Origin: Comamonadaceae bacterium
Lineage (GTDB): Bacteria; Pseudomonadota; Gammaproteobacteria; Burkholderiales; Burkholderiaceae_C
Assembly: GCA_947373245.1 (NCBI GenBank)
Contig: CANBWY010000016.1
Span: 1-40,445, forward strand
Length of the DNA stretch: 40,445 nt
Direction of reading: 5' to 3'
Made by a program: the position numbers and the translations under genes. Shown piece by piece: positions 8,967 through 17,334 of the stretch. The notes beneath the pieces were generated by a model that saw nothing but the letters and a program-made list of their open reading frames with translations, was not told the DNA's origin and searched no databases. Numbering within the stretch: the stretch's first letter is position 1; each line of letters opens with the position of its first letter.

Positions 8967-9218
8967 CTACCCGCCCGTGACAGGCGGGAAAAAAGCCACT
9001 TCGCAGCCGTCGTGCAAGACGGCGGTTTCTTCACACAGCTCTTGGTCCAAGGCCATGCGAATGGCACGCCCTTGAGCCAGCGCTTGCGCGTAGGGTTCAC
9101 CACGGGCCATGAGAGCATGGCGCAAGTCTTTCACCGTGGTGGCAGAGGTGCTGACGCTTTCACTGCCTTGACCCATGGCTTCTCGAATGGAGGCGAAGTA
9201 TTTGACCGTCACGTTCAT
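8967..9218 (-). CDS. moaD: Molybdopterin synthase sulfur carrier subunit
   Basis: MoaD is a small ubiquitin-fold protein whose C-terminal Gly-Gly is adenylated and thiocarboxylated to deliver sulfur to molybdopterin. The 83-aa product begins MNVTVKYFAS and ends FFPPVTGG, with the required terminal di-glycine exposed at the stop. The start codon overlaps the moeA stop as ATGA (9218-9215), which fixes the start and implies translational coupling. An upstream in-frame extension is merely moeA sequence in another frame. Confidence 0.96.
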   Translation of the reverse strand: MNVTVKYFASIREAMGQGSESVSTSATTVKDLRHALMARGEPYAQALAQGRAIRMALDQELCEETAVLHDGCEVAFFPPVTGG

Positions 9219-10465
9219 GTCAGCCACTCCGCAAATGAGATGAAGTGCACGGTGTCGCCCTTGGCAATGGTTTGCCCCACGGGGTTGTCCACCACGCCAT
9301 CGCCCCACACCGCCGAGGTCAGCACGCCTGAGCTTTGGTTAGGGAACAAGTCGAGCCCCCCTTGTGCGTTGCGTTTGACGCGCAAGAACTCGCGACGCTT
9401 GTCGGCACGGGGCCAATCAAAGTGAGCCGGCAGTGCGGTGCGCGCTATGTCGGTCTGTGTCACGCCTTGCAGGGCCAACACAAAGGGGCGCACCAACAAC
9501 AAAAAAGTGACAAAACTAGACACAGGGTTGCCGGGTAGGCCCAGAAAGTGACAAGCATCGGCTTGTCCATCCGCCTTGCGGTTCACCCGGCCATAGGCCA
9601 CGGGTTTGCCCGGTTTGATGGCCAGTTGCCACAGGTTCAGCTCACCCAAGGCTTGCACCGCGGGTTTGATGTGGTCTTCTTCGCCCACCGACACGCCGCC
9701 GCTGGTCAAAATCAAATCGTGGTGCTGGGCCGCATCGCGCAAGGCGGCGATGGTGGCTTCGCGGTTGTCGGGCACGATGCCCAAGTCGGTCACCTCGCAG
9801 CCCAAACGCATCAACATGGCGCGCAAAAAGAAACGATTTGAGTTGTAAATGGCACCGGGCGGCATGGCCTCTGGCGCCACATCGCCAGGCATGACCAACT
9901 CATCGCCCGTGGAAAACAAAGCCACGCGAGGCCGCGCTGCGACTTGGAGTTGGGCCAAACCAATGCTGGCAGCCAAGCCCAACTCAGCGGGTGTGAGGCG
10001 CGTGCCTTGGGCCAATACCTTGGCACCGCGTGCGACATCTTCACCCGAACGACGAATGCACAGGCCTGCAGACACGGCTTTGCCAATTTTGACATGCGTC
10101 CCCCCGTCCAGCGACTCGCATTCCTCTTGCATGATCACGGCGTCTGCGCCCGGGGGAATCGGTGCGCCGGTGAAAATGCGTGCGGCCTCACCAGCACTCA
10201 ACTGGGTGCCGTGTGCACCGGCTGGAATGCGTTGCGTCACCCGCAGCACCGCGCCTGCTTGCACACAGTCGGCCGCGCGCACAGCGTAGCCGTCCATCGC
10301 ACTGTTGTCTTGCGGTGGCACATGCAGGGCAGACACCACGTCTTGCGCGAGCACCCGACCATCGGCGTCAAAGGTCGAGACCGTTTGCACACGGCTCAAC
10401 GCTTGGGCGTGCGCCAGCAACTGAAGCAAGGCGTCATCGAGCGAGAGAAGTGCAGGACGGGACAT
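9215..10465 (-). CDS. moeA: Molybdopterin molybdenumtransferase MoeA
   Basis: MoeA inserts molybdate into adenylylated molybdopterin in the last common step of Moco synthesis. The 416-aa product shows NSAMDGYAVRAAD near the N-terminus, FTGAPIPPGADAVIMQEE, TSGGVSVGEEDHIK in the MoCF-like domain and GLPGNPVSSFVTF toward the C-terminus, all typical of the family. The ATG at 10465 lies one base after the thrC stop. The gene sits in the tight minus-strand operon and overlaps moaD by four bases. No moaA, moaC or mogA gene lies in the window. Confidence 0.96.
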   Translation of the reverse strand: MSRPALLSLDDALLQLLAHAQALSRVQTVSTFDADGRVLAQDVVSALHVPPQDNSAMDGYAVRAADCVQAGAVLRVTQRIPAGAHGTQLSAGEAARIFTGAPIPPGADAVIMQEECESLDGGTHVKIGKAVSAGLCIRRSGEDVARGAKVLAQGTRLTPAELGLAASIGLAQLQVAARPRVALFSTGDELVMPGDVAPEAMPPGAIYNSNRFFLRAMLMRLGCEVTDLGIVPDNREATIAALRDAAQHHDLILTSGGVSVGEEDHIKPAVQALGELNLWQLAIKPGKPVAYGRVNRKADGQADACHFLGLPGNPVSSFVTFLLLVRPFVLALQGVTQTDIARTALPAHFDWPRADKRREFLRVKRNAQGGLDLFPNQSSGVLTSAVWGDGVVDNPVGQTIAKGDTVHFISFAEWLT

Positions 10466-10466
10466 A

Positions 10467-11891
10467 TCAGCAGTGTTCAGCGATGTAGGTCTTGATTTGC
10501 GCCACATCCGCCTTCATCACAAGCACGCGTTTGGGCAAAGCTTCGATGCCTTCAAACTTGGCTGGGCGATTAGGTTCTTGGCCCAAAGCTTCCACGATGG
10601 TGGCTGCAAATTTGATGGGCAAAGCAGTTTCCAACACGATCATGGGTACATCTGCTTTGACGTGCTCGCGCGCCACTTTCACGCCGTCTGCCGTGTGGGT
10701 GTCGATCATCTGGTCGAAGCGCTTGTACACGTCTTGGATGGTGGCCAAACGGTTGGTGTGGCTGCTCTTGCCGCTGGCAAAGCCATAACGGGTTGCGGCT
10801 TCCGCGAAGTGCGGGTTGCCGCTCAAGTCGAACTTGCCGTTGCTTGAAATTTGCGCGCCAAACAAGTCGTTGGTCAACGCAGCGTCGCGACCGAGCAGAT
10901 CGAACACAAAGCGCTCGAAGTTGCTGGCCTTAGAAATATCCATTGAAGGGCTGGATGTTTCGTGCGTATCGGCACTGCCGCGCACGCGGTACACGCCGGT
11001 GCGGAAGAACTCGTCGAGCACATCGTTTTCGTTGGTGGCGGCCACCAAAGTGTCCACAGGCAAACCCATCATGCGGGCCACATGGCCTGCACACACGTTG
11101 CCAAAGTTGCCGCTGGGCACGGTGAAGCTCACCTTCTGGCTGTTGGCCGTGGTGACTTGGAAATAGCCCGCGAAGTAATACACCACCTGAGCCAACAAAC
11201 GTGCCCAGTTGATGGAGTTGACGGTACCAATCTTGTATTTGGTTTTGAAGTCCAAATCATTCGACACGGCTTTGACCAAATCTTGGCAATCGTCAAACAC
11301 GCCTTCGATGGCGATGTTGTGGATGTTCTCGTCCATCAAGCTGAACATTTGCGCTTGTTGGAACGGGCTCATACGGCCGTGCGGGCTGGTCATGAAGACG
11401 CGCACACCTTTTTTGCCACGCATGGCGTATTCGGCTGCGCTGCCCGTGTCACCACTGGTGGCACCAAAAATATTCAGCTCTTCGCCACGGCGCGCCAACT
11501 CGTATTCAAACAAGTTGCCCAGCAGTTGCATGGCCATATCTTTGAACGCCAACGTCGGGCCGTTGGACAAAGCCTCAACGAACAAACCGGCTTCCAAGGC
11601 GCGCACAGGCACGATGGCCTCGGTGCCGTAAACCTCTTTCGTGTAGGTCTTGGCGCACAAGGCTTTCAAGTCAGCCGCTGGAATGTCGTCGATGTAGAGC
11701 GACAGCACTTCAAACGCCAAGGCGGCATAGCCTTGTGTGTTGAACGTGTGGCGCAAACGCGTGAGCGCTGCATCGTCCACCTGCGGGTAGTGCTCGGGCA
11801 AATACAAACCGCCGTCGGGGGCCAAACCTTCGAGGAGGATTTCACAAAAACGCTTGCGCTCAGCATGGCCGCGCGTGGACAAATACAGCAT
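10467..11891 (-). CDS. thrC: Threonine synthase
   Basis: Threonine synthase converts O-phosphohomoserine to threonine with PLP. The 474-aa protein has the N-terminal extension seen in the proteobacterial class (MLYLSTRGHAERKRFCEILL), the PLP-lysine segment TLAFKDMAMQ (Lys117), and the phosphate-cradle segment VPSGNFGNVCAGH. The ATG start overlaps the hom stop by one base (TGATG), so translation is likely coupled. hom directly precedes it, giving the last branch of threonine synthesis apart from homoserine kinase, which is not in the window. Confidence 0.97.
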   Translation of the reverse strand: MLYLSTRGHAERKRFCEILLEGLAPDGGLYLPEHYPQVDDAALTRLRHTFNTQGYAALAFEVLSLYIDDIPAADLKALCAKTYTKEVYGTEAIVPVRALEAGLFVEALSNGPTLAFKDMAMQLLGNLFEYELARRGEELNIFGATSGDTGSAAEYAMRGKKGVRVFMTSPHGRMSPFQQAQMFSLMDENIHNIAIEGVFDDCQDLVKAVSNDLDFKTKYKIGTVNSINWARLLAQVVYYFAGYFQVTTANSQKVSFTVPSGNFGNVCAGHVARMMGLPVDTLVAATNENDVLDEFFRTGVYRVRGSADTHETSSPSMDISKASNFERFVFDLLGRDAALTNDLFGAQISSNGKFDLSGNPHFAEAATRYGFASGKSSHTNRLATIQDVYKRFDQMIDTHTADGVKVAREHVKADVPMIVLETALPIKFAATIVEALGQEPNRPAKFEGIEALPKRVLVMKADVAQIKTYIAEHC

Positions 11892-13201
11892 CAGTTCAAC
11901 TCTTCTTTGCGGATGCGGGTGATGGGGGCCAACACGGTGGTCAACTTTTGCATTTCAGCGATGGCTTGGTTCATCTTGGCTTCCACGCAGTCGTGGGTCA
12001 AGATGATGAGGTCGGTGTGGCTCTCGCCCTCACCGGCTTCGCGCTGCAACACCGCATCAATGCTGATGTCAGCGTTAGCCAAAATACCCGTCACCTTGGC
12101 AAGCACGCCGGCTTGGTCGGCCACGCGCAAACGCAGGTAGTAGCTGGTGACCACTTGGTCCATCGGCAGAACAGGCAAGTCGCTCATCGCGTCGGGCTGG
12201 AAAGCCAAATGCGGCACGCGGTTCAACGGGTCTGCGGTGTGCAAACGGGTGATGTCCACCAAGTCGGCAATCACGGCGCTGGCGGTGGGTTCGCTGCCCG
12301 CACCTTTGCCGTAATACAGCGTGGTGCCCACGGCATCAGCGTGCACCATCACGGCATTCATTGCGCCTTCGACATTGGCAATCAAACGCTTGCTAGGCAC
12401 CAAGCAGGGGTGCACGCGCAGCTCAATGCCTGCGGGGGTGCGCTTGGAAATACCCAATAACTTGATGCGGTAGCCCAGTTGTTCGGCGTACTTGATGTCT
12501 TGTGATTCGAGCTGGGTGATGCCTTCGACATACGCTTTGTCAAACTGCACAGGCACGCCAAAGGCGATGGCCGACATGAGGGTCGCTTTGTGCGCCGCGT
12601 CCACACCTTCGATGTCGAAGGTGGGGTCAGCTTCGGCATAGCCCAAGGCTTGGGCTTGCTTGAGCACATCATCAAAGGTGAGCCCTTTGTCGCGCATCTC
12701 AGACAAGATGAAGTTGGTCGTGCCGTTGATGATGCCAGCCAGCCACTGAATACGGTTGGCGGTAAGACCTTCGCGCAGCGCTTTGATGATCGGAATGCCA
12801 CCGGCCACAGCTGCTTCAAACGCCACCATCACACCTTTTTTGTGAGCGGCTGCAAAAATTTCTGTACCGTGCACGGCCAGCAATGCTTTGTTAGCCGTGA
12901 CCACATGCTTGCCTGCCTCGATGGCTTCGAGCACCAACTGCTTGGCAATGCCGTAGCCGCCAATCAACTCCACCACGATGTCGATGTCTGGGTTGGCGAT
13001 GACTTTGCGTGCATCGTCCACCACTTGCACGTGTGAGCCCACGATGCTTTTGGCACGTGCCACATCGAGGTCGGCCACCATGGTGACTTCAATACCGCGA
13101 CCGGCGCGACGTTTGATTTCTTCTTGGTTGCGTTGGAGCACTTCATACGTGCCGCTGCCCACAGTGCCAATGCCTAACAGGCCTACTTGAATCGGTTTCA
13201 T
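11891..13201 (-). CDS. hom: Homoserine dehydrogenase
   Basis: Homoserine dehydrogenase reduces aspartate semialdehyde to homoserine, supplying threonine and methionine. The 436-aa protein begins with a Rossmann nucleotide-binding motif (GLLGIGTVGSGTYEVL), has the catalytic domain with GIINGTTNFILSEM, and ends with an ACT domain (from about residue 350), which in this family gives threonine feedback control. It is monofunctional, without an aspartokinase part. It overlaps the alaA stop as ATGA and thrC by one base. Confidence 0.97.
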   Translation of the reverse strand: MKPIQVGLLGIGTVGSGTYEVLQRNQEEIKRRAGRGIEVTMVADLDVARAKSIVGSHVQVVDDARKVIANPDIDIVVELIGGYGIAKQLVLEAIEAGKHVVTANKALLAVHGTEIFAAAHKKGVMVAFEAAVAGGIPIIKALREGLTANRIQWLAGIINGTTNFILSEMRDKGLTFDDVLKQAQALGYAEADPTFDIEGVDAAHKATLMSAIAFGVPVQFDKAYVEGITQLESQDIKYAEQLGYRIKLLGISKRTPAGIELRVHPCLVPSKRLIANVEGAMNAVMVHADAVGTTLYYGKGAGSEPTASAVIADLVDITRLHTADPLNRVPHLAFQPDAMSDLPVLPMDQVVTSYYLRLRVADQAGVLAKVTGILANADISIDAVLQREAGEGESHTDLIILTHDCVEAKMNQAIAEMQKLTTVLAPITRIRKEELN

Positions 13202-14421
13202 GCTTTTCTATTTCGGTAGTTTTCGAGGAATTTTGCAATGCGCGAGATGGCCTCACGCAAGTCGTCTTCGTGCGGTAAGAAGACGATACGAAAGTGGTCC
13301 GTGGTCTTCCAGTTAAAGCCCGTGCCCTGCACCAACATGACCTTGGTTTCTTGGAGCAATTCCAAAAAAAACTGTTGGTCGTCTTTGATGGGGTACATCT
13401 CGGGGTCCAAGCGCGGAAACATGTACAGCGCGGCTTGTGGCTTGACGCACGTCACACCAGGAATGGCGGTGATGAGTTCATAAGCCAAGTCGCGCTGCTT
13501 GCGCAAGCGACCGCCCTCACCTACCAAATCGTTGATGCTTTGATAGCCGCCCAAGGCCGTTTGAATCGCCCACTGGCCTGGCACGTTGGCACACAGGCGC
13601 ATGTTCGAGAGCATGTTGAGGCCCTCGATGTAATCAGCCGCTGGCTTTTTGTCGCCCGACACCACCAACCAACCCGCGCGGTAGCCGCAGGAGCGGTAGC
13701 TCTTGGACAACGAGTTGAAGGTGAGCGTCAACACGTCTTCACTCAAACTGGCAAGCGGTGTGTGTTTGACGCCGTCGTACAAGACCTTGTCGTACACCTC
13801 ATCGGCAAAAATGATCAAACCATGCTTACGCGCGAGCTCAATGATTTGCAGCAGCAACTCGTCTGAATACAAAGCACCGGTGGGGTTGTTGGGGTTGATC
13901 ACCACAATGCCCTTGGTGTGCTTGGTGATCTTGGCGCGGATGTCGTTGATGTCAGGCATCCAGCCATTGGCTTCGTCGCACATGTAATGCACGGGCGTGC
14001 CGCCTGACAAGCTGACCGCCGCCGTCCACAGCGGGTAGTCCGGTGCGGGCAGCAGCAATTCGTCGCCGTCGTTGAGCAAACCGTTGGTCGCCATGACGAT
14101 GAGCTCACTCGCGCCGTTGCCAAGGTAAATGTCGTCGAGCGTGACGCCTTTGATGCCCTGCTTTTGCGTCTCGTGCATCACCGCTTTGCGGGCGCCAAAA
14201 ATGCCTTTGCTGTCCGAATAGCCCGCCGAGTTGGGCAGGTTTCGGATCATGTCTTGCTGAATTTCTTCAGGCGCATCAAAGCCAAACACGGCCAAGTTGC
14301 CGATGTTGAGTTTGATGATCTTGTGGCCTTCCTCTTCCATTTGACGCGCTCGGTCCATGATGGGACCGCGAATGTCATAACAGACGTTGGACAGCTTGTT
14401 GGATTTTTGGATCTTCTTCAA
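13198..14421 (-). CDS. alaA: Alanine/pyruvate aminotransferase, AlaA type
   Basis: This PLP-dependent class I aminotransferase probably makes alanine from pyruvate and glutamate. The 407-aa protein has VVINPNNPTGALY (173-185), FADEVYDKVLYDG and the Schiff-base lysine in NSLSKSYRSCGYRAGW (Lys240, the position it has in E. coli AlaA). The start is TTG at 14421, four bases after a strong GGAGG. The next Met is 21 codons in and would remove conserved N-terminal residues. The gene heads the operon leading through hom and thrC to the Moco genes. Its exact substrate is inferred from family resemblance. Confidence 0.93.
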   Translation of the reverse strand: MKKIQKSNKLSNVCYDIRGPIMDRARQMEEEGHKIIKLNIGNLAVFGFDAPEEIQQDMIRNLPNSAGYSDSKGIFGARKAVMHETQKQGIKGVTLDDIYLGNGASELIVMATNGLLNDGDELLLPAPDYPLWTAAVSLSGGTPVHYMCDEANGWMPDINDIRAKITKHTKGIVVINPNNPTGALYSDELLLQIIELARKHGLIIFADEVYDKVLYDGVKHTPLASLSEDVLTLTFNSLSKSYRSCGYRAGWLVVSGDKKPAADYIEGLNMLSNMRLCANVPGQWAIQTALGGYQSINDLVGEGGRLRKQRDLAYELITAIPGVTCVKPQAALYMFPRLDPEMYPIKDDQQFFLELLQETKVMLVQGTGFNWKTTDHFRIVFLPHEDDLREAISRIAKFLENYRNRKA

Positions 14422-14455
14422 AGTCCCTCCGAGGGCTCTTTTACAGGGTGAAACC

Positions 14456-14461
14456 TATAAT
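14456..14461 (+). promoter_or_regulatory. Candidate -10 box for the Mth938-domain gene
   Basis: A perfect TATAAT lies 24 bp before the plus-strand start codon at 14486, inside the 64-bp gap to the divergent alaA gene. No good -35 hexamer is seen at the expected spacing, so it may be activator-dependent or weak. The alaA promoter must overlap this same short region. Confidence 0.45.
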
Positions 14462-14485
14462 TTGACCACAGTTCTTAAGGCATTT

Positions 14486-14872
14486 ATGAAATTACAACCC
14501 GATCACATCGCGTCCCAGTCCATCACTGCCTATGGGCCGGGATGGGTGGCCATTCAGGGCGAAAAAATTGCGCATAGCGTGTTGATCACCTCTGAGGGGC
14601 TGCGCGTCAACTGGGACTGCACGCGCTTTGAGGATTTAGGCCCACAACACTTTGCGCAACTCGCCGCCTTGGATGTGGAGTTGGTCATCTTTGGCAGCGG
14701 CGAACGCCTGCGTTTTCCCAAGCCCGAATGGCAAATCAGCTTGATGCAACGCCGCATCGGCTTAGAAAGCATGGACACACAGGCTGCCTGCCGCACCTAT
14801 AACATCTTGGCAGGCGAAGGCCGCAAGGTGGCTGCTGCCTTGCTAATAGAACCCGCAACAAGTAATAACTAA
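14486..14872 (+). CDS. Mth938-domain (DUF498) protein
   Basis: This 128-aa cytoplasmic protein belongs to the Mth938/Xcc1710 family, related to the mitochondrial complex I assembly factor NDUFAF3. The bacterial function is not established. Visible family features are ITAYGPGWVAIQGEKIAHSV near the N-terminus, the ELVIFGSGERLRFP segment, and GLESMDTQAACRTYNILAGE toward the C-terminus. The ATG at 14486 has AAGG five bases upstream, so the longer in-frame extension into the alaA region is rejected. It stands alone on the plus strand, divergent from alaA and ahead of bcp after a 150-bp structured gap. Confidence 0.88.
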   Translation: MKLQPDHIASQSITAYGPGWVAIQGEKIAHSVLITSEGLRVNWDCTRFEDLGPQHFAQLAALDVELVIFGSGERLRFPKPEWQISLMQRRIGLESMDTQAACRTYNILAGEGRKVAAALLIEPATSNN

Positions 14873-14887
14873 GAACACTTTTATCCC

Positions 14888-14992
14888 AACTTGAAGTTGA
14901 GGACAGCGCCTGTCGACGATGGCCGGGTTTCTAAGTTAAAATAAGAGGTTGCCGGAAGGAGGCTGTCTAGACAGTCGCCTCCTTCATCCGGC
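14888..14992 (+). promoter_or_regulatory. Multi-hairpin region upstream of bcp
   Basis: Three strong inverted repeats occur in a row: CAACTT-G-AAGTTG (14888-14900), GACAG-CGC-CTGTC (14902-14914), and a compound stem at 14951-14992. In the last, GCCGGA pairs with TCCGGC and AGGAGGC with GCCTCCT, around a palindromic TGTCTAGACA. No U tract follows, so a simple terminator is unlikely. A TAAAAT at 14937-14942 could start a bcp transcript directly at the last hairpin. It may be a structured leader or a small RNA. Confidence 0.5.
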
Positions 14993-15022
14993 CATCTGAA
15001 CTGTCACATCTGATTGAGCGCT

Positions 15023-15517
15023 ATGGCAATTGTTGTCAACAAACCCCTCCCCGAATTTGAAGCCAATGCAACAGGCGGCATCAAGGTCAGCAACACATCG
15101 CACAACGGCCAAGTGATGGTCTTGTACTTCTACCCCAAGGACAACACCCCAGGTTGCACCACGGAGGCCATGCAGTTCCGCGACAAGTACAAAGACTTTG
15201 TCAAAGCGGGTGCCTTGGTGTTTGGCGTGTCACGCGACAACATGAAATCGCACGATGAGTTCAAACTCAAGCTTGAGTTGCCTTTCGAATTGATTGCCGA
15301 CACAGAAGAGAAAATGTGTCACATGTTTGGCGTCGTGAAAAACAAAATCATGTATGGCAAAAAAGTCAAAGGCATTGAACGCAGCACGTTCTTAGTCGGT
15401 GCCGATGGCCTGCTGAAAGAAGAATGGCGCGGTCTGAAAGTGCCCGGCCATGTCGATGACGTCCTCAAGGCCGTGAAAGCTTTGAAAAAGGCAGCCGCCG
15501 CGGCGACGGCCGCCTAA
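15023..15517 (+). CDS. bcp: Thiol peroxidase, BCP/PrxQ type
   Basis: This peroxiredoxin reduces hydrogen peroxide and organic hydroperoxides in the cytoplasm using thioredoxin. The 164-aa protein has the thioredoxin fold and the peroxidatic site YPKDNTPGCTTEA, with Cys45. The E. coli BCP resolving cysteine at 50 is Met here, while a cysteine at 99 is kept (EEKMCHMFGV), so the protein may be 1-Cys or use Cys99. The C-terminal tail is Ala/Lys rich. I chose the ATG at 15023; a TTG three codons upstream is possible. The Shine-Dalgarno is weak. A clear terminator follows. Confidence 0.94.
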   Translation: MAIVVNKPLPEFEANATGGIKVSNTSHNGQVMVLYFYPKDNTPGCTTEAMQFRDKYKDFVKAGALVFGVSRDNMKSHDEFKLKLELPFELIADTEEKMCHMFGVVKNKIMYGKKVKGIERSTFLVGADGLLKEEWRGLKVPGHVDDVLKAVKALKKAAAAATAA

Positions 15518-15592
15518 AACAGAACGAACGGTCACGGAGCTCGGTTATAGTGGCTTCATGACCTTGACAGAAGCGCACACGTTTCAAACGAC

Positions 15593-15629
15593 AAGCCGCC
15601 TTGGCCTTCAGGCGGCTTTTTCGCTTTTT
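15593..15629 (+). terminator. Terminator after bcp
   Basis: AAGCCGCCT (15593-15601) pairs with AGGCGGCTT (15610-15618) around an eight-base loop, followed by T-rich sequence on the plus strand. It ends 40 bp before the phoH start codon, so phoH either has a promoter in that short gap or depends on readthrough. Confidence 0.85.
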
Positions 15630-15668
15630 AAGTCTGTCTTTTGCGTTCCAACTCTTTAAGTTTCATCT

Positions 15669-17318
15669 ATGCCACTGCCTCCCGCCCCAGCCAAACGCGC
15701 CGCCTTGTTGAACACCGAGGGTTTAGACAGCGCACCCGCCAAATCGCGCAGCACACGCAAATCGGCCCCGCGCCATGAGACGCGCGTCGTAGAAGAACAG
15801 ATCCCCCCCACCGTTCGGGAAACAGCGGTTGCGGTGACACGCCACAAATCGGAGCCCTTGCCCGCCTACAAAGGGGAGCGCAAAGCCAGCGCACCCGCAC
15901 GCGCGACGACAGCGAAGAAGAAACACACCGGCCCTGCCAAGTTGTTTGTGCTCGACACCAATGTGTTGATGCACGACCCTATGTGCTTGTTCCGGTTTGA
16001 AGAACACGATGTGTTCTTGCCCATGATCGTGCTTGAAGAGTTGGACGGTCATAAAAAGGGCATGACCGAAGTGGCGCGCAATGCCCGCCAAACCAGCCGC
16101 TCACTCGACGCACTGGTCGCCTCACACAATGCCGACATCATCACGGGCATCAAACTCGATGGCACGGGCCACATCGAGGTGGGCGGACGCCTGTTCTTCC
16201 AAACAGAACCGCTTGATTTCAATCTCCCCGCCAGCTTGCCGCAAGGCAAGGCGGACAACCAAATCTTGGGCGTGGTGGAGGCGCTGCGCATCAAGCACGC
16301 ACCACGCGAAGTGGTGCTGGTGTCCAAAGACATCAACATGCGCGTCAAAGCCCGCGCACTGGGTCTGGCTGCAGAGGACTACCAAAACGACAAGACCTTA
16401 GAGGACGGCGACTTGCTGTACTCCGGCGCCCTCGCTTTGCCAGAGGATTTTTGGATCAAACATGGCAAATCGGTGGAAAGTTGGCAAAGCGGCAGTCACA
16501 CCTTCTACCGCCTGAGCGGCCCCTTGGTGCCCGAGCTGCACATCAACCAATTTGTGTATCACGAATCGCCTGGCGAGCCCAGCCTCTACGCACGTGTGAC
16601 TGAAGTTCGCGGCGACACCGTGGTGCTCAAAACCCTCAAAGATCTCACACACCTCAAAAATGCCGTGTGGGGCGTGACCTCACGCAACCGCGAACAAAAC
16701 TTCGCGCTGAACCTGCTCACAGACCCAGAGATTGACTTTGTCACACTCACCGGCACGGCAGGCACAGGCAAAACCTTGATGGCCTTGGCCGCTGGTTTGA
16801 CCCAAGTGTTGGATGACCGCCGCTACACCGAAATTATTATGACGCGCGCCACCGTGAGCGTGGGCGATGACATTGGTTTCTTGCCCGGCACCGAGGAAGA
16901 AAAGATGGGCCCATGGATGGGCGCCTTGGATGACAACCTCGAAGTACTGGCCAAAACAGAAACCAGCGCAGGCGAATGGGGTCGTGCAGCGACCAGCGAT
17001 TTGATTCGCAGCCGCATCAAGATCAAGAGCTTGAACTTCATGCGTGGACGCACGTTTTTGAACAAGTACCTCATCATTGATGAAGCACAGAACTTGACGC
17101 CCAAGCAAATGAAAACGCTGATCACGCGCGCAGGCCCGGGCACCAAGATTGTTTGCATGGGTAACTTGGCACAGATCGATACGCCCTACCTCACCGAAGG
17201 CTCGTCAGGCTTGACGTATGCCGTTGACCGCTTCAAGGGCTGGCCACATGGTGGTCATATCACGTTAGCTCGTGGTGAGCGCTCACGATTGGCTGACTTT
17301 GCCAGCGAAGTGCTTTAA
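15669..17318 (+). CDS. PIN domain-PhoH ATPase fusion protein
   Basis: The 549-aa protein joins an N-terminal PIN-type RNase domain to a PhoH P-loop ATPase, the PhoH2/YlaK architecture associated with RNA unwinding and cleavage. Residues 1 to about 90 are a basic, Ala/Pro/Lys-rich, probably disordered leader. The PIN domain begins at KLFVLDTNVLMHD and includes the acidic residues of VLEELDGHKKG. The PhoH domain carries Walker A GTAGTGKT near 362-369, Walker B LIIDEAQNLTP and the motif MGNLAQIDTPYLTE. There is no strong Shine-Dalgarno. It is convergent with dnaB, with only 16 bp between the stops. The cellular role in this organism is not deducible. Confidence 0.93.
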   Translation: MPLPPAPAKRAALLNTEGLDSAPAKSRSTRKSAPRHETRVVEEQIPPTVRETAVAVTRHKSEPLPAYKGERKASAPARATTAKKKHTGPAKLFVLDTNVLMHDPMCLFRFEEHDVFLPMIVLEELDGHKKGMTEVARNARQTSRSLDALVASHNADIITGIKLDGTGHIEVGGRLFFQTEPLDFNLPASLPQGKADNQILGVVEALRIKHAPREVVLVSKDINMRVKARALGLAAEDYQNDKTLEDGDLLYSGALALPEDFWIKHGKSVESWQSGSHTFYRLSGPLVPELHINQFVYHESPGEPSLYARVTEVRGDTVVLKTLKDLTHLKNAVWGVTSRNREQNFALNLLTDPEIDFVTLTGTAGTGKTLMALAAGLTQVLDDRRYTEIIMTRATVSVGDDIGFLPGTEEEKMGPWMGALDDNLEVLAKTETSAGEWGRAATSDLIRSRIKIKSLNFMRGRTFLNKYLIIDEAQNLTPKQMKTLITRAGPGTKIVCMGNLAQIDTPYLTEGSSGLTYAVDRFKGWPHGGHITLARGERSRLADFASEVL

Positions 17319-17334
17319 GAGGCTGAACTAACTT

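Noticed and set aside
10962-12140. Plus-strand open frame of 392 codons opposite thrC and hom
   Set aside because: It runs across the junction of two certain genes; its His/Gly/Val-rich composition is typical of an antisense shadow.
15564-15569. Perfect TTGACA hexamer before phoH
   Set aside because: No -10 box lies at 16-18 bp, and the bcp terminator follows directly.
15558-15659. Small plus-strand open frame of 33 codons between bcp and phoH
   Set aside because: It runs straight through the bcp terminator hairpin and has no Shine-Dalgarno.
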